NCBI GenBank assembly: GCA_010279815.1
Contig: QEOQ01000348.1
Coordinates: 220,396-284,395, forward strand
DNA from: Brachionus plicatilis
Lineage: Eukaryota > Rotifera > Eurotatoria > Ploima > Brachionidae
Direction of reading: 5' to 3'
Length of the DNA: 64,000 nucleotides
This document shows positions 45,937-56,143 of the stretch, one piece after another. Within the stretch, counting starts at the first letter, position 1. The number at the start of each line of letters is the position of its first letter. The position numbers were made by a program, and so were the translations under genes. The notes under the pieces were generated by a model that was given only the letters and a program-made list of their open reading frames with translations, was not told where the DNA came from and searched no databases.

Positions 45937-46140
45937 CTTCTTTTGATAATTTTTGTTTAAATTTACGGTTTTCGTTATCAAAAAATGGTTTAAATAAAAA
46001 TTGTTGATAATATAAAAATCGATTAGTGAGAAAAAAATTTAATTTGTGATTGAAAATTTAATTAGTGGTTGTATTATTAAATTAGTGTTATAATTTACTA
46101 TTTTTATGGTATTTCTTACTAATTTTGTGGTTTGATAATA

Positions 46141-47404
46141 TTTTCGCTCCTTGTTATTACGCCAAACGCGGTCATTTTAAATATAAAATTATAAAAATTT
46201 CCAAACTTATGAACCGTTTTTATTTTTAGTTAATTGTATGCATTTTTTTGTTAATAAAGTTAACTGTTAAAGAGCTTTTTTCAATAAATTATTGAATAGG
46301 TTTTAGAAATTTACTGAAATCAAAATAGATCTTATTTTATTTTCATATAATTTACTGATTGTTTCAAAAATCTACTAAAATTTAATAAATTTTGAATTAA
46401 CAAGCAAAATATTTACAAAAATCTTAAAATTTTTTAATAAAAATAGAAATGAAAATTGATAAAATAATTGCTTTTATCGCTTGTTATAAAATCACATATT
46501 TATCTTTTACAAAAATTTTCTTATAATTTAGAATAAAATAACCTGAATAATGCAAAGACAAATTACATGTTCACTATCGCCAATTTAATTATATCATTTA
46601 AAATTTTTTAATCTTTAAATAAAGCATTTAAATTATTATTAATAAAAATAATGTTATTTATTTTTACGAATACAAAAAGAAAATATTTATAATGCATTTT
46701 TTTAATTTTTCAACTTTAAATTATGCATTTTTGTTCAATCGTTTGGAAATTTGAAAATATAATGTCAAAATCAAAAATTTATTTTCCTTCATTAACAATA
46801 AAAATTATTTCTTGCGGAATATTAAAAAATTATTTTTCAACATAATAAAAAATATTCATTGTTATTTTAAATTAAGTATTTATTGTATTTTTGTAGACTA
46901 TTTTATTATTTTTAATATTACTTAGAGCATAATAAACAAAAATTTGAATAAAATTTTTATTTTTTCAATTCTAGAAAAAATACTGCATGGCACGCGTATT
47001 CTAAATGTGCCTTGCATACTATGACAACACTTTGTCAATTTTAAAAATTCAAGTATTAAAAAAATTTTCTAAAACTTAAATTTTTTTATGATTTTTGTTT
47101 AGTACACAAAACCATTACACTTTACCCATCACCTAAGAAATAAAAATATTTAGCCTATAGTAATTCAAATACGGCCTAACTTTATTATATTGATTGTGGT
47201 CTAGGCCGAAATTTCGAATTTAAAATTATTATGCTAAAGCAATTAATTTTAGTCTCCAAAAAAAAATATTTTTTTGTGTTATTTATTATACTGAATAAGA
47301 AAAACTTCCTAAGGTTAGAAACCATTTTCAAACATAATTAGAAGGCTTATCGTGTTATTATTTGGAGTTTTTTTAGATAAAGTTAAAATTAAATTTTGTT
47401 CAAT
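46141..47404. other. 1.26-kb AT-rich spacer upstream of the four-TM gene
   Basis: Mostly A/T-rich sequence without supported frames. A less biased stretch at 46980-47040 (tactgcatggcacgcgtatt) is unexplained. The promoter of the gene at 47405 presumably lies at the right edge. Confidence 0.5.
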
Positions 47405-48022
47405 ATGTCACGTAAGTACTTGACCACGATTCAAAAAAAGCAATGCTTTGTGGAACTACTAATCCAGGAATTTCCGCTGGTACCCGTGCTGATAGATTTA
47501 TTTCTGAACAGTTTTCTGGGTCTGTGTGCTATGGGCTTTCAGATAGCTTCAATAGTTTTCAAGACCGATTTGTATTTCATCGGTTGTGGGTAAATTATTT
47601 AAATGAAAATTTATTTAAAGTCTAACATTTGAGCCATAGAATTTGGGTCGGCTTTTTTGCTCTTCTAACTGAGTTGTTCAGCTCAAAATTAGGTAATTAT
47701 CAAATATTTACTTAAATTAAAAAGTTAAATATTTTTCATAGTTTTTAACAGAAATATTGGCTTCTTTACTGTGACATGTGTACTCAAAATAATTTCTTTT
47801 TTAATCTCAACGGCCTTGATCGTCATTCCAGCACTCATCTTTCGCCATAATTTAGCCCAGTGTACTGAAGTGTACTGTCAAAACCCATGGATAAATTATG
47901 TTCTTCTTGGCATTGGAATTGCTATGAAAATTGAGTCTCTAATCTTTTGGCTAGCATTTGGCATTAAATATAAATTATTCTCTCGAAAATTTAACTATAA
48001 CAATTACTACATAAAATACTAA
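47405..48022 (+). CDS. Four-transmembrane (tetraspan, MS4A-like topology) protein
   Basis: Three exons, 47405-47589, 47640-47692 and 47742-48022 (introns of 50 and 49 bp, phases consistent), 172 aa. Four hydrophobic segments: LFLNSFLGLCAMGFQIASIV (TM1); FIGCGIWVGFFALLTELFSS (TM2); FFTVTCVLKIISFLISTALI (TM3); VLLGIGIAMKIESLIFWLAF (TM4). The short loop after TM3 carries two Cys (NLAQCTEVYCQNP), as in tetraspan and MS4A-type proteins, and both termini are probably cytosolic. The tail is Tyr/Asn-rich. The CCG of tetraspanins is missing, so I would not call it a tetraspanin. Upstream exons cannot be excluded; the ATG is immediately followed by a strong donor-like GTAAGTA that is read through here. 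Confidence 0.75.
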
Positions 48023-49064
48023 AAAAATCATGTGTATCATTTTGTAAATTTAAAAAAATTAATATTTATTTAGTACAGTTTTTTTTATTATTTATTTTTT
48101 GAACCTTCAAAATCAAAGGTAAAAATGAGACATGAAAAAAATACATTTGCAAATGTTTAATATTTAAAAAAAATTTTTCTTTTTGAAACCATTTTTATTA
48201 AAAAATTAAGAATGAGTAGAAATTCGGGAAGAAGCATGTTCGGTTTTTGATAACTTTTTTAAAGTCAGCACTCTGACGTTCTTCAATGGTATCGAAAATT
48301 TATTTAATGTCATAGATCGATTCCAAAATGGTAATAAGTACGAAAATAAATTGATTGAATATATGTCAAAAAATTTTGGCTTATTTCAGCACAAAAGGCG
48401 GTCAATTGTGAAATAAAAGTGAAAAATTTAACAAATTTTTTTAAAATTAGTTGTACCCTTTTTTTGATTTTATTTATGTAAAAATAATTATTTTGTTAAC
48501 GAAAATAAAATTTCTCAACTTTTGTAACATGCTATAAAATTTTACAGTTTTTGGGCTAATTATTTTTATCAAAAATTTATCTTTAGTTTTTAAATTTTGG
48601 ATGTTCCGTATCAAGTGTCCAAATAGACTTTAAAAATTAAGCTTCAGTTACTTTAGACACAGCCTTTTTTTTATTTAGAAAATTTGTTGGTATTTTTTAA
48701 AATCAAATGGGCAACAATAAGATTCTTAAAATTTTCATCACACGTTGCTCCAGTCTTACGGAAATATAAAAAATGACTGTGCCAAGAATAAAATTGAATA
48801 CAATTTTTAATTTTTCAATATTTCCCTGTCCATCTACTTATTTTATTTTAAGAAAAAAATTAGAACAGATAAGCTTAATCAAAAATATCAATTTAAAAAT
48901 TGATTCGAAAAATCCACAGACGATTCATCTTTTGAAAGAAAAAAAATAATTAAAAAAAAAATAAATTTTTAAATTAATTTTATTAAGTGACAATGAAAAA
49001 AAAAATAAATTTGAAAAAAAAAAAATTATCTGGCTAAATTACTTTTTGAACAGTAGCGACAAAT
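48023..49064. other. 1.04-kb spacer between convergent genes
   Basis: 3' flanks of the four-TM gene (+) and the CBM14 gene (-). Long A runs occur at 48940-49025. Nothing else is supported. Confidence 0.6.
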
Positions 49065-50108
49065 TTATTTAAGTTTGCTTAGAATAAACGTGACAAAACC
49101 CAACAAGATAGTAAAGTTGAAATTTGTTTTATGTGCCCGATTGGAGACAATCTTGGTGCCACAAGGTGCTGGAATGTTCGCTGCACGATCACATCTCAAA
49201 GTCATCATGTTAAACTTGAGTCCGTTTGGACAATCGCCACTCTTGACTTTCCTTGAATTTGCACACTGATAAAAATCCGCACAGCCATTCTCTATATTGG
49301 GATAGACACCGTTCGGTCTTGATCTACACTGGTCTTTGTCCTTATCATTGACAGGACGGTCTCCACAATACACATCTTTGAATTCCTTACAACTCTTAGT
49401 CTCTTCGTCAAACAACTTCTTATCCGGACATTGCTCTTTTTTTACCTCATTATCCTTACAATAAAAATAACCTGTCAATAAAAAAATACATTATTTCAAA
49501 ATTTTCAATAAATATTTATCAAAATTTACCTTGGCAATCTTCTTTGTTGGTTACAAAGCCTTTAAAACCACACTTATCGCCTTCTTTGATACCATCTGAT
49601 TCCTTGGTGCTAGCTGAGCCGGGCTTGTCCTCATTTTTGTCTTTGATTTCGGATTTTTTAGTGGTAGTAGTGGTTGATTGTGTCTTTCCCTTCCCTTTTA
49701 ATAAATAATTTTTAAAAAAAAATATATATTTTTTTTGTTAATTACAGTTATCTGGTGGTTTCCAATCAGGTCTGTCACCATCTTTACAATTAATTGCCAA
49801 AGCCATCTCACATCGCTGGTTGTCAGTGTCAAAAGACATGCCCGGTCCGCACCATCCACTAGTCTCACTTGAGCCCTGACAATTGTGATACTTGCCGCAA
49901 TCATCATCGTCTGGCCATTTACCATCGCCTGGACAAACAAAAGCCTCTCGCTTTTGCCTCATTTTCACCCTTTCCTTCAACCGCGTGCTCTCAAATGCCA
50001 AAGATAATACCGCATGGCAACTCAGACAAACTAAATTAAAAAATTACCAAGTGTAACAAATTTTTTCATTCAATTACCTAATAGAAAAGCAAAGGAATTG
50101 TAGCGCAT
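49065..50108 (-). CDS. Secreted peritrophin-like protein with three CBM14 chitin-binding domains
   Basis: Extracellular chitin-binding protein. Four exons, 50108-50078, 50030-49746, 49694-49530 and 49471-49065, all phase 1, giving 295 aa. Signal peptide MRYNSFAFLLVCLSCHAVLS. Domain 1 (about 35-95): FVCPGDGKWPDDDDCGKYHN, WCGPGMSFD, CEMALAINC. A Lys/Thr/Ser linker (QSTTTTTKKS) follows. Domain 2: KCGFKGFVTNKEDCQGYFYC, CPDKKLFD, CKEFKDVYC. Domain 3: QCRSRPNGVYPNIENGCADF, CPNGLKFN, PAPCG. Each has the six-Cys CBM14 pattern with the conserved Y/F-x-x-C. The hydrophobic C-terminal tail (NFTILLGFVTFILSKLK) suggests a GPI signal or a membrane anchor. Likely binds cuticle, gut or egg-shell chitin. A TATA box lies upstream. 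Confidence 0.93.
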
Positions 50109-50150
50109 TTTTGTTAAATTTTTATCTTTTTGAAAGTAATAGATGATGGC

Positions 50151-50158
50151 TATTTATA
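50151..50158 (-). promoter_or_regulatory. TATA box of the CBM14 gene
   Basis: On the minus strand TATAAATAG, a consensus TATA box, sits 43 bp before the start codon at 50108. This implies transcription starting about 15-20 nt before the ATG. Sharp, TATA-driven starts are common for secreted structural proteins. Confidence 0.6.
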
Positions 50159-50159
50159 T

Positions 50160-51525
50160 GTAAAAAAAGAGTGTTATGATGAAATTATTAATTTGGTAAA
50201 GACTTGGTAGAATAATTGAGGATTATCTAATTTGAAATTTTTCTTTGCCTCACTTTGAACTAAATGAAAAGAAACGAAGTGAAATTTGGACTTTTTTAGA
50301 TAGAATTTAGATATATGTGCTCTAGGCGCGGGTGGGCCTCTAATCAAATACTCGAGTTAATTTGCTATGTGATAAATGACGAATATTCGAGAGACACAAA
50401 CACAAATCCACCCCAATTTGGCTCGGATAAATGGGCAAAGTTTATTAGAAACTCAAACATAAATAAAGGAGAAAAGGTTTATTAATTTAGAGTATTTATT
50501 ATTTTTGACAATTAATTGCTACTTAAACAAGCCCTTTGTTTAAATATTTGGTTAGTTCATTACCGGCAAAGATTATATTGTATACTTGCTAGATCGGACT
50601 TGGTATTTAGCGGGATTTGGCGTCTCCCATTCAGTCAATTTGAGCTAGAACTTCGTTCAGCGTGTTCTTGAGTTCAAAATCAATGCAAAACATTAAATTA
50701 AAGTTGTCTGAATTTATTTTTTCCAATTTGTAAAAAAAAAATTTAAAGGATTTATCAAAAAATTACTATTTGAAAATTTCACCTGGAATCCTGATAAAAT
50801 TTTTAAAAAATTTTAATTTTTTTTATAGTTTATTTTTTTTTAATTAATTGTATTTTTTATTATTTCAATAATAAAATATTTTTTCATTATTTTTTTAATG
50901 ATACCTATTAAAACAAATAATATTAGATAGAAAGAAGAACTTATTCAAATTATTTTCACTGTAAAAAAGCTTAGAAATTTTTGCCGAATAAAATATTATA
51001 TTTTTTGACGGAATAAAAAGCAAAAAAAAAACACTCATTCAAAGCTCTATCAAAATAAAGCTATTTTAATTATTTTTTGATTAATCAGGAATCTTTCTAT
51101 TGATTTAATTTTAATTATTTATTAAGATATTTTTCTAATTGATAGTTTTTTTATTAACAATTGTTTAATTGTATTCAAAATTTTGATTTGCTTAAGAATC
51201 GTAAAATGAAATTTAAATATTTCAAAAAAATAAAAATGAAAAAAATAGTTGCCAATTTACAAATAAAATTTTACCTTTAATTCTTTATCAAGTTTCTTTT
51301 CTTATAAATTAAATAAACAATAAACAAAATATCAATATTCATATTTGTTTATTTTAGAAAAAAAAGCCCAAAATTAAAAAAATTTAATAAACATTTTTAC
51401 CACAAATAGACCAATTTCATAAAATATCAACTAAATCTAGGGAAATGCGTAATCAAGTTCGTATAGGCTACATCAATGAAAACATATTTTGATTCTTTAA
51501 AGTATGATCAAATTATTTAAAATCT
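50160..51525. other. 1.37-kb upstream region of the CBM14 gene
   Basis: 50260-50680 is clearly less AT-rich than the genome average (for example gctctaggcgcgggtgggcc, gcgggatttggcgtctccca) and has no sustained frame. It may be a regulatory region. 50700-51480 is A/T-rich with nothing identified. Confidence 0.45.
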
Positions 51526-51902
51526 GGAATTTGAAGTTTATGATCAATTTTTGATGCTCAAAATGATCAAATCAAACTAAAACTATTAAATAAATTGTTA
51601 TTTCTTAATAGAAATAATTCATAGATACATTTTTGGATTTAACATACTATGCTAAATAAAAAAATAAACTCTGCAATATCAAAATGCACAATGCAGAATG
51701 GGCACCATCAAAATGATGCTCTTTTTAAGTGGATAATTTTCTGCAGACTTTTGCAGATTTTATCTTTAGATTTAACAAAGTATGTTAAAACCAAAAATTT
51801 ACCTCTGCTCTAATTGTATTAAAAAATTAAAATCTATTTTATAGTTTTAGTTTGATTTGATAATTTCGGGCATCAAAAATTGATCATAAACTTCAACTTG
51901 CC
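51526..51902. mobile_element. TIR element with GGAATTTGAAG/CTTCAACTTGCC ends
   Basis: The left end ggaatttgaagtttatgatc and right end gatcataaacttcaacttgcc form inverted repeats. Longer mirrored blocks follow (aaatcaaactaaaactatta). The flanks taaaatct and aaaaatct match at seven of eight bases. 377 bp, no ORF. The right end abuts a LINE fragment. Confidence 0.7.
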
Positions 51903-51903
51903 A

Positions 51904-52364
51904 AAAATCTCCTCATCTCATATTGAATTTATTCGATCTAGATGTCAAGACAGGATAAATATAATTAAAATTCTTTCACATAAATCTTGGAATTTAAATA
52001 AAAAAACTCTATCGAGTATTTATAATGCACTAATAGGGTCTTTAATTGATTACAGCTTCTTCATATTTAGTTTAGCTTCACATACTAATTTTCATAAATT
52101 ACAAGTACTCCAAAATATATCATATAAGGCGATTTATCACCTCCCATATGCAACACCCTCAGAAATCTTCTTTTTTTTTCTTGAGAATCAAAAAATTGAT
52201 ACAATCAAAATCAGGTTTAAAAACTCTTTATAAGATATGTTAAAAATTGTTTTCTCTTCAAAAATGAGCTAATTTTATCACTCATAAAGGAATATGAGGA
52301 TGTTTTTGTTGAGAGCTCAAGAGAACCTGAAAAAAAGTCTCCCTTAGCAATTTTTGTCCATGAA
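51904..52364 (+). pseudogene. LINE ORF2 C-terminal fragment, frameshifted and cut by the assembly gap
   Basis: The frame SSSHIEFIRSRCQDRINIIK, ILSHKSWNLNKKTLSSIYNA and LIGSLIDYSFFIFSL, then HKLQVLQNISYKAIYHLPYA, resembles the post-polymerase region of CR1/Jockey-like LINEs. Around 52226 the reading shifts by one frame and continues FIRYVKNCFLFKNELILSL to the N gap. A different lineage from 41203-41893. Confidence 0.8.
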
Positions 52365-53023
52365 NNNNNNNNNNNNNNNNNNNNNNNNNNNNNNNNNNNN
52401 NNNNNNNNNNNNNNNNNNNNNNNNNNNNNNNNNNNNNNNNNNNNNNNNNNNNNNNNNNNNNNNNNNNNNNNNNNNNNNNNNNNNNNNNNNNNNNNNNNNN
52501 NNNNNNNNNNNNNNNNNNNNNNNNNNNNNNNNNNNNNNNNNNNNNNNNNNNNNNNNNNNNNNNNNNNNNNNNNNNNNNNNNNNNNNNNNNNNNNNNNNNN
52601 NNNNNNNNNNNNNNNNNNNNNNNNNNNNNNNNNNNNNNNNNNNNNNNNNNNNNNNNNNNNNNNNNNNNNNNNNNNNNNNNNNNNNNNNNNNNNNNNNNNN
52701 NNNNNNNNNNNNNNNNNNNNNNNNNNNNNNNNNNNNNNNNNNNNNNNNNNNNNNNNNNNNNNNNNNNNNNNNNNNNNNNNNNNNNNNNNNNNNNNNNNNN
52801 NNNNNNNNNNNNNNNNNNNNNNNNNNNNNNNNNNNNNNNNNNNNNNNNNNNNNNNNNNNNNNNNNNNNNNNNNNNNNNNNNNNNNNNNNNNNNNNNNNNN
52901 NNNNNNNNNNNNNNNNNNNNNNNNNNNNNNNNNNNNNNNNNNNNNNNNNNNNNNNNNNNNNNNNNNNNNNNNNNNNNNNNNNNNNNNNNNNNNNNNNNNN
53001 NNNNNNNNNNNNNNNNNNNNNNN
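52365..53023. other. Assembly gap (659 N)
   Basis: A run of unknown bases between a LINE fragment and a 106-bp tandem repeat. Open frames that span it are artefacts. Confidence 1.
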
Positions 53024-53250
53024 ATTGTAAATTTATATTTTCTTTCAATTTATTTTCTATGAATTGATACATCATCTTAATTATTAGAATAAAATTATTT
53101 TTATTAAAATTTAAATAAATAAATTAATGATTGTAAATTTATATTTTCTTTCAAATTTTCTTCAATAAATTGATACATAATCTTCATTATTAGAATAAAA
53201 TTATTTTTATTAAAATTTAAATAAATAAATTAATGATTGTAAATTTATTT
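53024..53250. repeat. 106-bp tandem repeat bordering the gap
   Basis: The unit starting attgtaaatttatattttct begins at 53024, 53130 and 53236, giving two full copies plus a partial third. The array probably continues into the gap and explains it. The last partial unit reaches within about 10 bp of the COG8 stop codon. Confidence 0.88.
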
Positions 53251-53260
53251 TTGCTCCCAT

Positions 53261-55081
53261 TTAAATTTCTTCCAATATAGATTTAGATTCTTCAGTGACA
53301 CTTTCTTGGCCAGCATCTTCAACTTTTTCTTCCTCATGCTTTTCCTGGTCCACACGTTCACCATTCAGTCCATCCACTTGCACTTGTTGCTCACCACTTC
53401 TCTCTTCAGATATCAAATGCCCAATCTCCACCAACAACTCATTCGGGTCCAATTTAACCATTTGCTTAAAATCTTCCATATCACTCTGACTCACACCGTA
53501 TACCTTTTGTATTTGATCCAGCGGAAACAGACACAAAAAACACTTTTGCACAAACGGCACCAAAACATGTGCCAAATAGGACACAAACTGAACAAACAAC
53601 TCTTTTTCGCTCTTGTCAAACTTAGCTTTTTTCTCATAATCACACACAAACTTGGCCATGTCTCTGAACGAGCTCTTGATCACCGACAGCACCTTTGAGT
53701 GAACACTCAGCGGCAAACACAGCCTGATTTCGTTGAAACACTGCAACAAGACGTTCAGATAGACAGCTAATGGCTGAAAATCGAGCAGTTTGATGGGCGG
53801 ATTTAAGATGGTGCTGGTTGAGCTGGAGTCAAAAAAATCCTGCAGCCTTGACTTTTCAGCGCACAGCTCGATCCAATTGAGCTTGCCAAGCGATTCATTG
53901 AACTTGTCCTGGGCCAAAGTCACCTGTTGCGAGACCTTGGAGAGAATGACGCGCTCAAACAACGGCACCATCAGGGCCCTGAAGTCGAGACCCACTCGGC
54001 TAAACGCCAGTCCAAAGTACATGGCCTGACTGAGCAAGCTGTCAATCCTGGAGCCGACACCCAGTCTCAAATCCTTGTCCAGTATGGCCAAAAATTGGCT
54101 TATTTTGCTCTGCAGCCAGCAGTAGAACAACTTGGACTCATTCATCTGCTTGTTGTTGAGCAACAAACTGGCCAAGAGCTTGTCCTGATTAGCGCCAGTG
54201 GCGGACGAGTACACAGTGTCGTCGTCAGAGAACAGTGCCTTGTATTGAGTAATGATGTCGAACAAATGGATCCTGAGCTCTTCTATGGACTTGGTGACGT
54301 GAGTGTACGGATCGTTGGTTGGAATGCGCTGCAGTAGGTTGTTCAGCCAGACGTCTCTCAGCTGAAGAAATTTAATTCTGAGCTCGGACTCGGCAAAGAC
54401 GTCCAAGCGTCGGATCAGACTGATTATTTTGAGACACTGGTTGAACTGAATGTTTGTCTTGAGTTGCTGGAGCAGTTGGTGCAGCATCAGGTTCAAAAAG
54501 CGATTGGCATCGTCGGTGATTTGTTGGACCAGAGGAATGGTTGAAGAGTACTTTTTGTCCAGTCTTTTTACGTAGTTGGCCAAGTCCAACGCTTCTTCGT
54601 AGTACTCGTTGCGCACACACGTCTCCATTACTTGGCTGATCTCGAGTATTTCGAGCAGTTGGTTGTGTTTTTGCAGAGTTTGGTTGGTGGCGCGCCGCGT
54701 CCAATTCATCGAGTGGATGTTCTTGGTGAAGTTTTCGCTCTCTTGGTGAAATGGCGGCATTTTTTGCATCAGCTGGTCCAGTTTGGCGTCAATGATGCTG
54801 AAGTCGGAGTAGATGTCCTTGGAGCATTGGGCGGTGCGGATGAACGTTTTGTAGTTGCTGAATGCCAGGTTTTTGATTTCTTCGTTGATGGCCTGCTTTT
54901 GTTCGAACAGGCTGCGTGGCTCGGACTGAAGCCGGTCCAAATGGAACGAGTTGAGCTCTTGGAGATAGGCGAGTGACTCGTTGATTGACGCTCTTTGCTC
55001 CTGCTCGCTCTCATCGCAGAGCAACAGATTGTACAAGATTTGTTCACCACTGGTCACATTACTCGGTTCGGATGGCTCCAT
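53261..55081 (-). CDS. COG8: COG8, conserved oligomeric Golgi complex subunit 8
   Basis: Lobe-B subunit of the COG tethering complex for retrograde traffic in the Golgi. Single exon, 606 aa (human about 612). The Dor1/COG8 core is clear: YLQELNSFHLDRLQSEPRSL, NLAFSNYKTFIRTAQCSKDI, HNQLLEILEISQVMETCVRN then EYYEEALDLANYVKRLDKKY, LHQLLQQLKTNIQFNQCLKI, AESELRIKFLQLRDVWLNNL, PTNDPYTHVTKSIEELRIHL then FDIITQYKALFSDDD. The C-terminus is Glu-rich (QEKHEEEKVEDAGQE). The DNA is the most GC-rich part of the window. ATG at 55081; no upstream in-frame alternative is needed. Confidence 0.97.
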   Translation of the reverse strand: MEPSEPSNVTSGEQILYNLLLCDESEQEQRASINESLAYLQELNSFHLDRLQSEPRSLFEQKQAINEEIKNLAFSNYKTFIRTAQCSKDIYSDFSIIDAKLDQLMQKMPPFHQESENFTKNIHSMNWTRRATNQTLQKHNQLLEILEISQVMETCVRNEYYEEALDLANYVKRLDKKYSSTIPLVQQITDDANRFLNLMLHQLLQQLKTNIQFNQCLKIISLIRRLDVFAESELRIKFLQLRDVWLNNLLQRIPTNDPYTHVTKSIEELRIHLFDIITQYKALFSDDDTVYSSATGANQDKLLASLLLNNKQMNESKLFYCWLQSKISQFLAILDKDLRLGVGSRIDSLLSQAMYFGLAFSRVGLDFRALMVPLFERVILSKVSQQVTLAQDKFNESLGKLNWIELCAEKSRLQDFFDSSSTSTILNPPIKLLDFQPLAVYLNVLLQCFNEIRLCLPLSVHSKVLSVIKSSFRDMAKFVCDYEKKAKFDKSEKELFVQFVSYLAHVLVPFVQKCFLCLFPLDQIQKVYGVSQSDMEDFKQMVKLDPNELLVEIGHLISEERSGEQQVQVDGLNGERVDQEKHEEEKVEDAGQESVTEESKSILEEI

Positions 55082-55272
55082 GTTGCTAAATAAGTACTTT
55101 TTTTTTTCAACTTTTTCAGTGACAAGTTTTACATATTTTCAAGTGTTAATTAGAGACATAATTTTTAAATTATTTAAATTATTTTTTAAAGTAGAAAAAA
55201 GGGCAAATTTTATATTACTTTTGATCAAGTTTTATTAGATTTTAATTTTGTTTTTTTTTAAATAATAATAAT

Positions 55273-55592
55273 CAGAGTTGTTTAAAAGTCACAAGTCTCA
55301 AGTCAAGTCCAAGTCAAGACTTTTTTTTTAATTTTTAAATAAAATTTTTTTTCTTCTTTTTTTTTTAACTTTGAAATAAAATTTTTTTTTATTTTTTTAA
55401 TTTTTAAATTAATTTTTTTTTAATTAAAAAACTATTTTTTTTTAAATAATAAATATATTAAATTGACTTAAATTTTTATTTTTTTACCTTTTTTTTGGCA
55501 GCCCGTATATTTTAGAAAAAAAAAAAAAAGTCATGACTTGGACTTTTTTTTTAAAGACTTAGACTTTTTTTTGGGACTTTTAAACAACTCTG
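55273..55592. mobile_element. hAT-like MITE with 8-bp target duplication
   Basis: Ends CAGAGTTGTTTAAAAGTC and GACTTTTAAACAACTCTG are perfect inverted repeats of 18 bp. The flanking 8 bp are ataataat on both sides (55265-55272 and 55593-55600; low complexity but exact). Subterminal AAGTC/GACTT repeats are typical of hAT transposase binding sites. 320 bp, A/T-rich interior, no ORF. Lies 190 bp upstream of COG8. Confidence 0.8.
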
Positions 55593-55781
55593 ATAATAAT
55601 ATTAATAATAATTACATTGCTGATTTGCTACATATAAGTTAAAAATAGGTAAAATATGTTAAAATTTGAAAAAAAATAGTAAAAAAAATGTAAAATGTAC
55701 TAAATTTTTTGGAATATTTGTTAAATTTAAATATACATTTTTTCATATGTTTCTTATGTTATACTAATAATTTTACCACTC

Positions 55782-55994
55782 TCAATCTTTAGCTATTTCA
55801 ATAGGAATAACCTTTTTTAAGTGATTAATATATCTCTTACATTTATCTGCACTCAAAGTCTTTTCAAATTACCTGATAGCAGCAATAGCATCGTCATCAT
55901 TTGAAATCTCCTTTTTCCTAATAAAATTTTTAAGATCGTTCCAAACAATTTCAATCGGATCCAAGTCTGGCGACTTGGATGGAGATTTGGCCAT
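55782..55994 (-). pseudogene. Tc1/mariner transposase C-terminal fragment
   Basis: Minus-strand frame AKSPSKSPDLDPIEIVWNDL then KNFIRKKEISNDDDAIAAIR, an in-frame stop, then FEKTLSADKCKRYINHLKKV. SPDLxPIExVWxxLK is the hallmark preceding and containing the last catalytic acidic residue of IS630/Tc1/mariner transposases. The internal TAA (55869-55871) marks it as dead. The N-terminal part is not visible upstream. Confidence 0.88.
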
Positions 55995-56041
55995 AAATAT
56001 TACTAGCAAACTCTCTACAGTAAAATGGACAAGAGCAGATA

Positions 56042-56098
56042 CGCGAAAAACTCAAGAGGGCGAAAAACTCAAGAGGGCGAAAAACTCAAGAGGGCGAA
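56042..56098 (+). repeat. 18-bp tandem repeat, three copies
   Basis: gcgaaaaactcaagaggg is repeated three times without change, followed by a partial fourth unit. It lies between the Tc1 fragment and the AT-hook ORFs. Confidence 0.95.
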
Positions 56099-56143
56099 AA
56101 AAGATTCTCCACCTGCTTAAAAGGATGTCTTAAAAGATTATTC

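Larger units (their letters stand above)
44565..46133. mobile_element. Outer non-autonomous TIR element, about 1.57 kb, hosting nested insertions
   Basis: Left arm aaccacaaaaatagtaaatt, ataccactgatttaataa, caaccataaattaaatttt, caatcaca is found inverted at about 46010-46130. The arms are about 100 bp with moderate divergence. A hAT-like pair of ends lies inside (44805 and 45936), and an intact GGCAAATTGAAG element lies inside that (45163-45706). No transposase is seen. Confidence 0.7.

Noticed and set aside
52344..53075. Long ORFs on both strands across 52354-53067
   Set aside because: They consist of unknown residues translated from the N gap.
53295..54976. Several ORFs antisense to COG8 and similar ones antisense to EP400 (61933-63763)
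   Set aside because: The sense frames encode conserved COG8 and EP400; the opposite frames are open because of composition.
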